In this document: positions 21,960 through 23,377 of the stretch, in pieces
Layout: every line of letters starts with the position of its first letter
Numbering within the stretch: position 1 is the first letter of the stretch
Assembly (NCBI GenBank): GCA_902470835.1
Contig: CABRHR010000023.1
Coordinates: forward strand, 1-23,377
Length of the DNA stretch: 23,377 nt
Origin: an uncultured Collinsella sp.
GTDB lineage: Bacteria; Actinomycetota; Coriobacteriia; Coriobacteriales; Coriobacteriaceae
Direction: 5' to 3'
Program-made: the position numbers and the translations under genes
The notes under the pieces: generated by a model
Database searches by the model: none
Told to the model about the DNA's origin: nothing
The model's input: the letters and a program-made list of their open reading frames with translations, nothing else

Positions 21960-21978
21960 ATTATAACGTCTTATACGT
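21960..21978 (-). promoter_or_regulatory. PTS/deglycase operon promoter with operator candidate
   Basis: On the minus strand TATAAT (+ 21960-21965) is a perfect -10, about 27 nt before the EIIAB start; the -35 is weak. Directly beside it is ACGT-CTTAT-ACGT (21966-21978), extendable to AACGT/ACGTT, related to the element before the GntR gene at 17006-17018. Overlap with the promoter fits repression. Confidence 0.6.
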
Positions 21979-22115
21979 TGCTTATATTGCTAATTAGTAT
22001 AAAGACCGCTCACGGGTGAAAATCGACCGTTGACGGGTTTAACGTAATCGAAACGTTGGGGCTGGGTAGGCCGGCGCTGGCTGGATAACCCCAGATCAGA
22101 CGCCTCGCCAATCCC

Positions 22116-23198
22116 CTATCGCACGAAGTACCAGGGGCTTTCCTGCACGGTGGGCTCCAGCGCGATGCCGGTGCGCTCGCGGAACAGATCCATGTCCTGC
22201 GATTTCTCCGTCCACCACGCGTTGGGCTTAAAGGTCATGCTCTCAACGATATGGCCGACAAACACGCTGTTGCGCAGCTTGGAGAAGTCGGTGTTCATAA
22301 TCAGGATGGACGCGAGCACCAGCACGATGCCCAGAACCTTGATCGCGCCGGCGGGCTCGGCATAGACACCAATGCCCACCAGTACGGTGACGACCGTCTC
22401 GAAAGACATTACGACGGGAACTTTCGATGTCTCGAGCCCCATGGACAGACCCTGCATATATAGGATGTAGGCCACGGCTGTGGGGATGAGTCCAAAGCCA
22501 AGGAACAGCAGCAGCAGCTGTGGCGACATTGCCGCGGCGACATCCGGCCACGGAGCCGCGATAGCTGCCATAACCGCACCGCCAAAAACAAAGCCCCAAA
22601 ACGTGACAGCCAGCGGGTGGACCGTCTTGGTTGCTATCCGGCTAAACACCGCGAGTGACGCACCACAAAGGCCTGCAATCACGCCCGACGTGACGCCCCA
22701 AACCGAAAAATGAAAACCGGAAAGGTCGCCATTGGTCACCGCAAGCACGCAGCCAACGATGTTAAAGACAATGGCAACGAGCTTGTTGGGGGTCACGTCC
22801 TCGCGATAAAGCACGCGGCCGAGCATGACGCCAAACACCGGCGAGGTGTAGAGCAGCACCGAGGCCGTGGACATGCCCACCTCGCCCATGCACTCGTAAT
22901 AGCAGGTGTTGGCGGCGGCCAGACCGACGATACCGACAAGCGCGCAGGGAACAAGCTCTTTAGGGCTTGCCTTGAACAGGGCCAGCGGGCCCTGAGCCAC
23001 GGTAGACCCCTCACCCGGACGGCAGCCCATAAACATCAGGACCGGCGCCAAGATAAGCGCTCCGACCAACAAGCGAAAGGCAGCCATGCTCTGGGACGAA
23101 ACGCCCATGGCCGAGATGCCGTTTACAAAGATTCCGATGCTGCCCCACATAAGCGCGGCGATCAGCACCAGCACATAGCCCAGATTGCTTTTCTTCAA
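22116..23198 (-). CDS. EamA/DMT-family permease with C-terminal extension
   Basis: Drug/metabolite-superfamily permease of about 360 aa with ten hydrophobic helices in two EamA halves. The first half starts LGYVLVLIAALMWGSIGIFV, and the second contains SVWGVTSGVIAGLCGASLAV and GLIPTAVAYILYMQGL. Members usually export or import amino acids or similar metabolites. The TTG at 23198 has AGGAGG 5 nt upstream and gives MKKSNLGYVL. A GTG at 23234 would add 12 residues but has no SD. After the last helix (TDFSKLRN) there is a soluble tail of about 55 aa rich in Trp and Glu, longer than usual and not recognised. A variant of the ACGT-N5-ACGT element 40-52 nt upstream links it to the PTS regulon. Export of released lysine or another product would fit but is speculative. 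Confidence 0.88.
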   Translation of the reverse strand: MKKSNLGYVLVLIAALMWGSIGIFVNGISAMGVSSQSMAAFRLLVGALILAPVLMFMGCRPGEGSTVAQGPLALFKASPKELVPCALVGIVGLAAANTCYYECMGEVGMSTASVLLYTSPVFGVMLGRVLYREDVTPNKLVAIVFNIVGCVLAVTNGDLSGFHFSVWGVTSGVIAGLCGASLAVFSRIATKTVHPLAVTFWGFVFGGAVMAAIAAPWPDVAAAMSPQLLLLFLGFGLIPTAVAYILYMQGLSMGLETSKVPVVMSFETVVTVLVGIGVYAEPAGAIKVLGIVLVLASILIMNTDFSKLRNSVFVGHIVESMTFKPNAWWTEKSQDMDLFRERTGIALEPTVQESPWYFVR

Positions 23199-23237
23199 CG
23201 CAGCCTCCTCGATATTGTTTCCAATATGTTTCACACT

Positions 23238-23250
23238 ACGTTATAGTCGT
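23238..23250. promoter_or_regulatory. Candidate GntR operator before the EamA gene
   Basis: ACGT-TATAG-TCGT, one change from ACGT-N5-ACGT. With its flank it shares CGTTATA with the PTS promoter element. A direct repeat TATAACG (minus strand) overlaps it. Confidence 0.45.
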
Positions 23251-23377
23251 TATATACATTTTTCAAGACACAAATCGGCGAACGAGGAAATGATTCCCAG
23301 GAGTGTCCCCAAGTGCCGACACAGACGATATGAGCAGGACATAAAAACATTGAGAGCCCCTGCTGCATGAAAGACCG
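23251..23377. other. Right-end intergenic sequence
   Basis: No gene is recognised up to the window end. GGAGTGTCCCCAAGTGCCG near 23300-23318 resembles the GTCCC-containing intergenic repeats seen elsewhere, but no stem is complete here. Confidence 0.4.

Overview
The window looks like gut Coriobacteriia, most likely Collinsella. This is inferred from GC-rich coding DNA, strong Shine-Dalgarno (SD) sites, many mannose-family PTS genes with GntR/UTRA regulators, and short GGGACAG-loop hairpins between genes. No tRNA, rRNA, CRISPR array or insertion sequence was seen. The first 48 bases are not biological: they are an Illumina Nextera i7-side adapter left at a contig end.

Layout. 74-1884 (minus): EIIB and EIIA of a mannose-family PTS, behind a GntR/UTRA regulator; the rest of this PTS is cut off by the contig end. 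2165-5203 (plus): a large M16C zinc peptidase. 5268-6926 (minus): a zinc-ribbon/TM/EF-hand/LRR/YD-repeat membrane protein, with a shared terminator between the two. 7002-7797: a hicAB toxin-antitoxin locus with a frameshifted toxin gene, a LexA-like box over its promoter, and related repeats on both sides. 7882-8478: 5-formyltetrahydrofolate cyclo-ligase. 8503-10022: an AbiEi-like/DUF559-like nuclease gene between two 119-bp stem-loop repeats. 10052-12167: metA (predicted acetyl type) and an L-2-hydroxyacid dehydrogenase. 12300-16968 (minus): SIS-domain deglycase, GntR/UTRA, recQ, GntR/UTRA. 17061-17262: intergenic structured repeats. 17361-21933 (minus): EIIAB, EIIC, EIID, a second SIS deglycase, and a HAD phosphatase. 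22116-23198 (minus): an EamA permease.

The main system appears to be Amadori-product (fructoselysine/glucoselysine-type) catabolism. The mannose-family PTS would import and 6-phosphorylate the glycated amine, and the two SIS proteins would cleave it to glucose 6-phosphate and free amine. Both SIS proteins carry a Glu and His spaced 16 residues apart in the same motif context as known deglycases. A shared ACGT-N5-ACGT-like element lies about 35-50 nt upstream of the starts of EIIAB, one GntR regulator and the EamA permease, suggesting one regulon. The exact substrate is inferred, not shown.

The window is also rich in small structured repeats: a 45-nt leader shared by two unrelated genes, a family of hairpins that keep the GGGACAG-type loop while the stems change, a nested inverted repeat of about 120 nt, and the two 119-bp elements.
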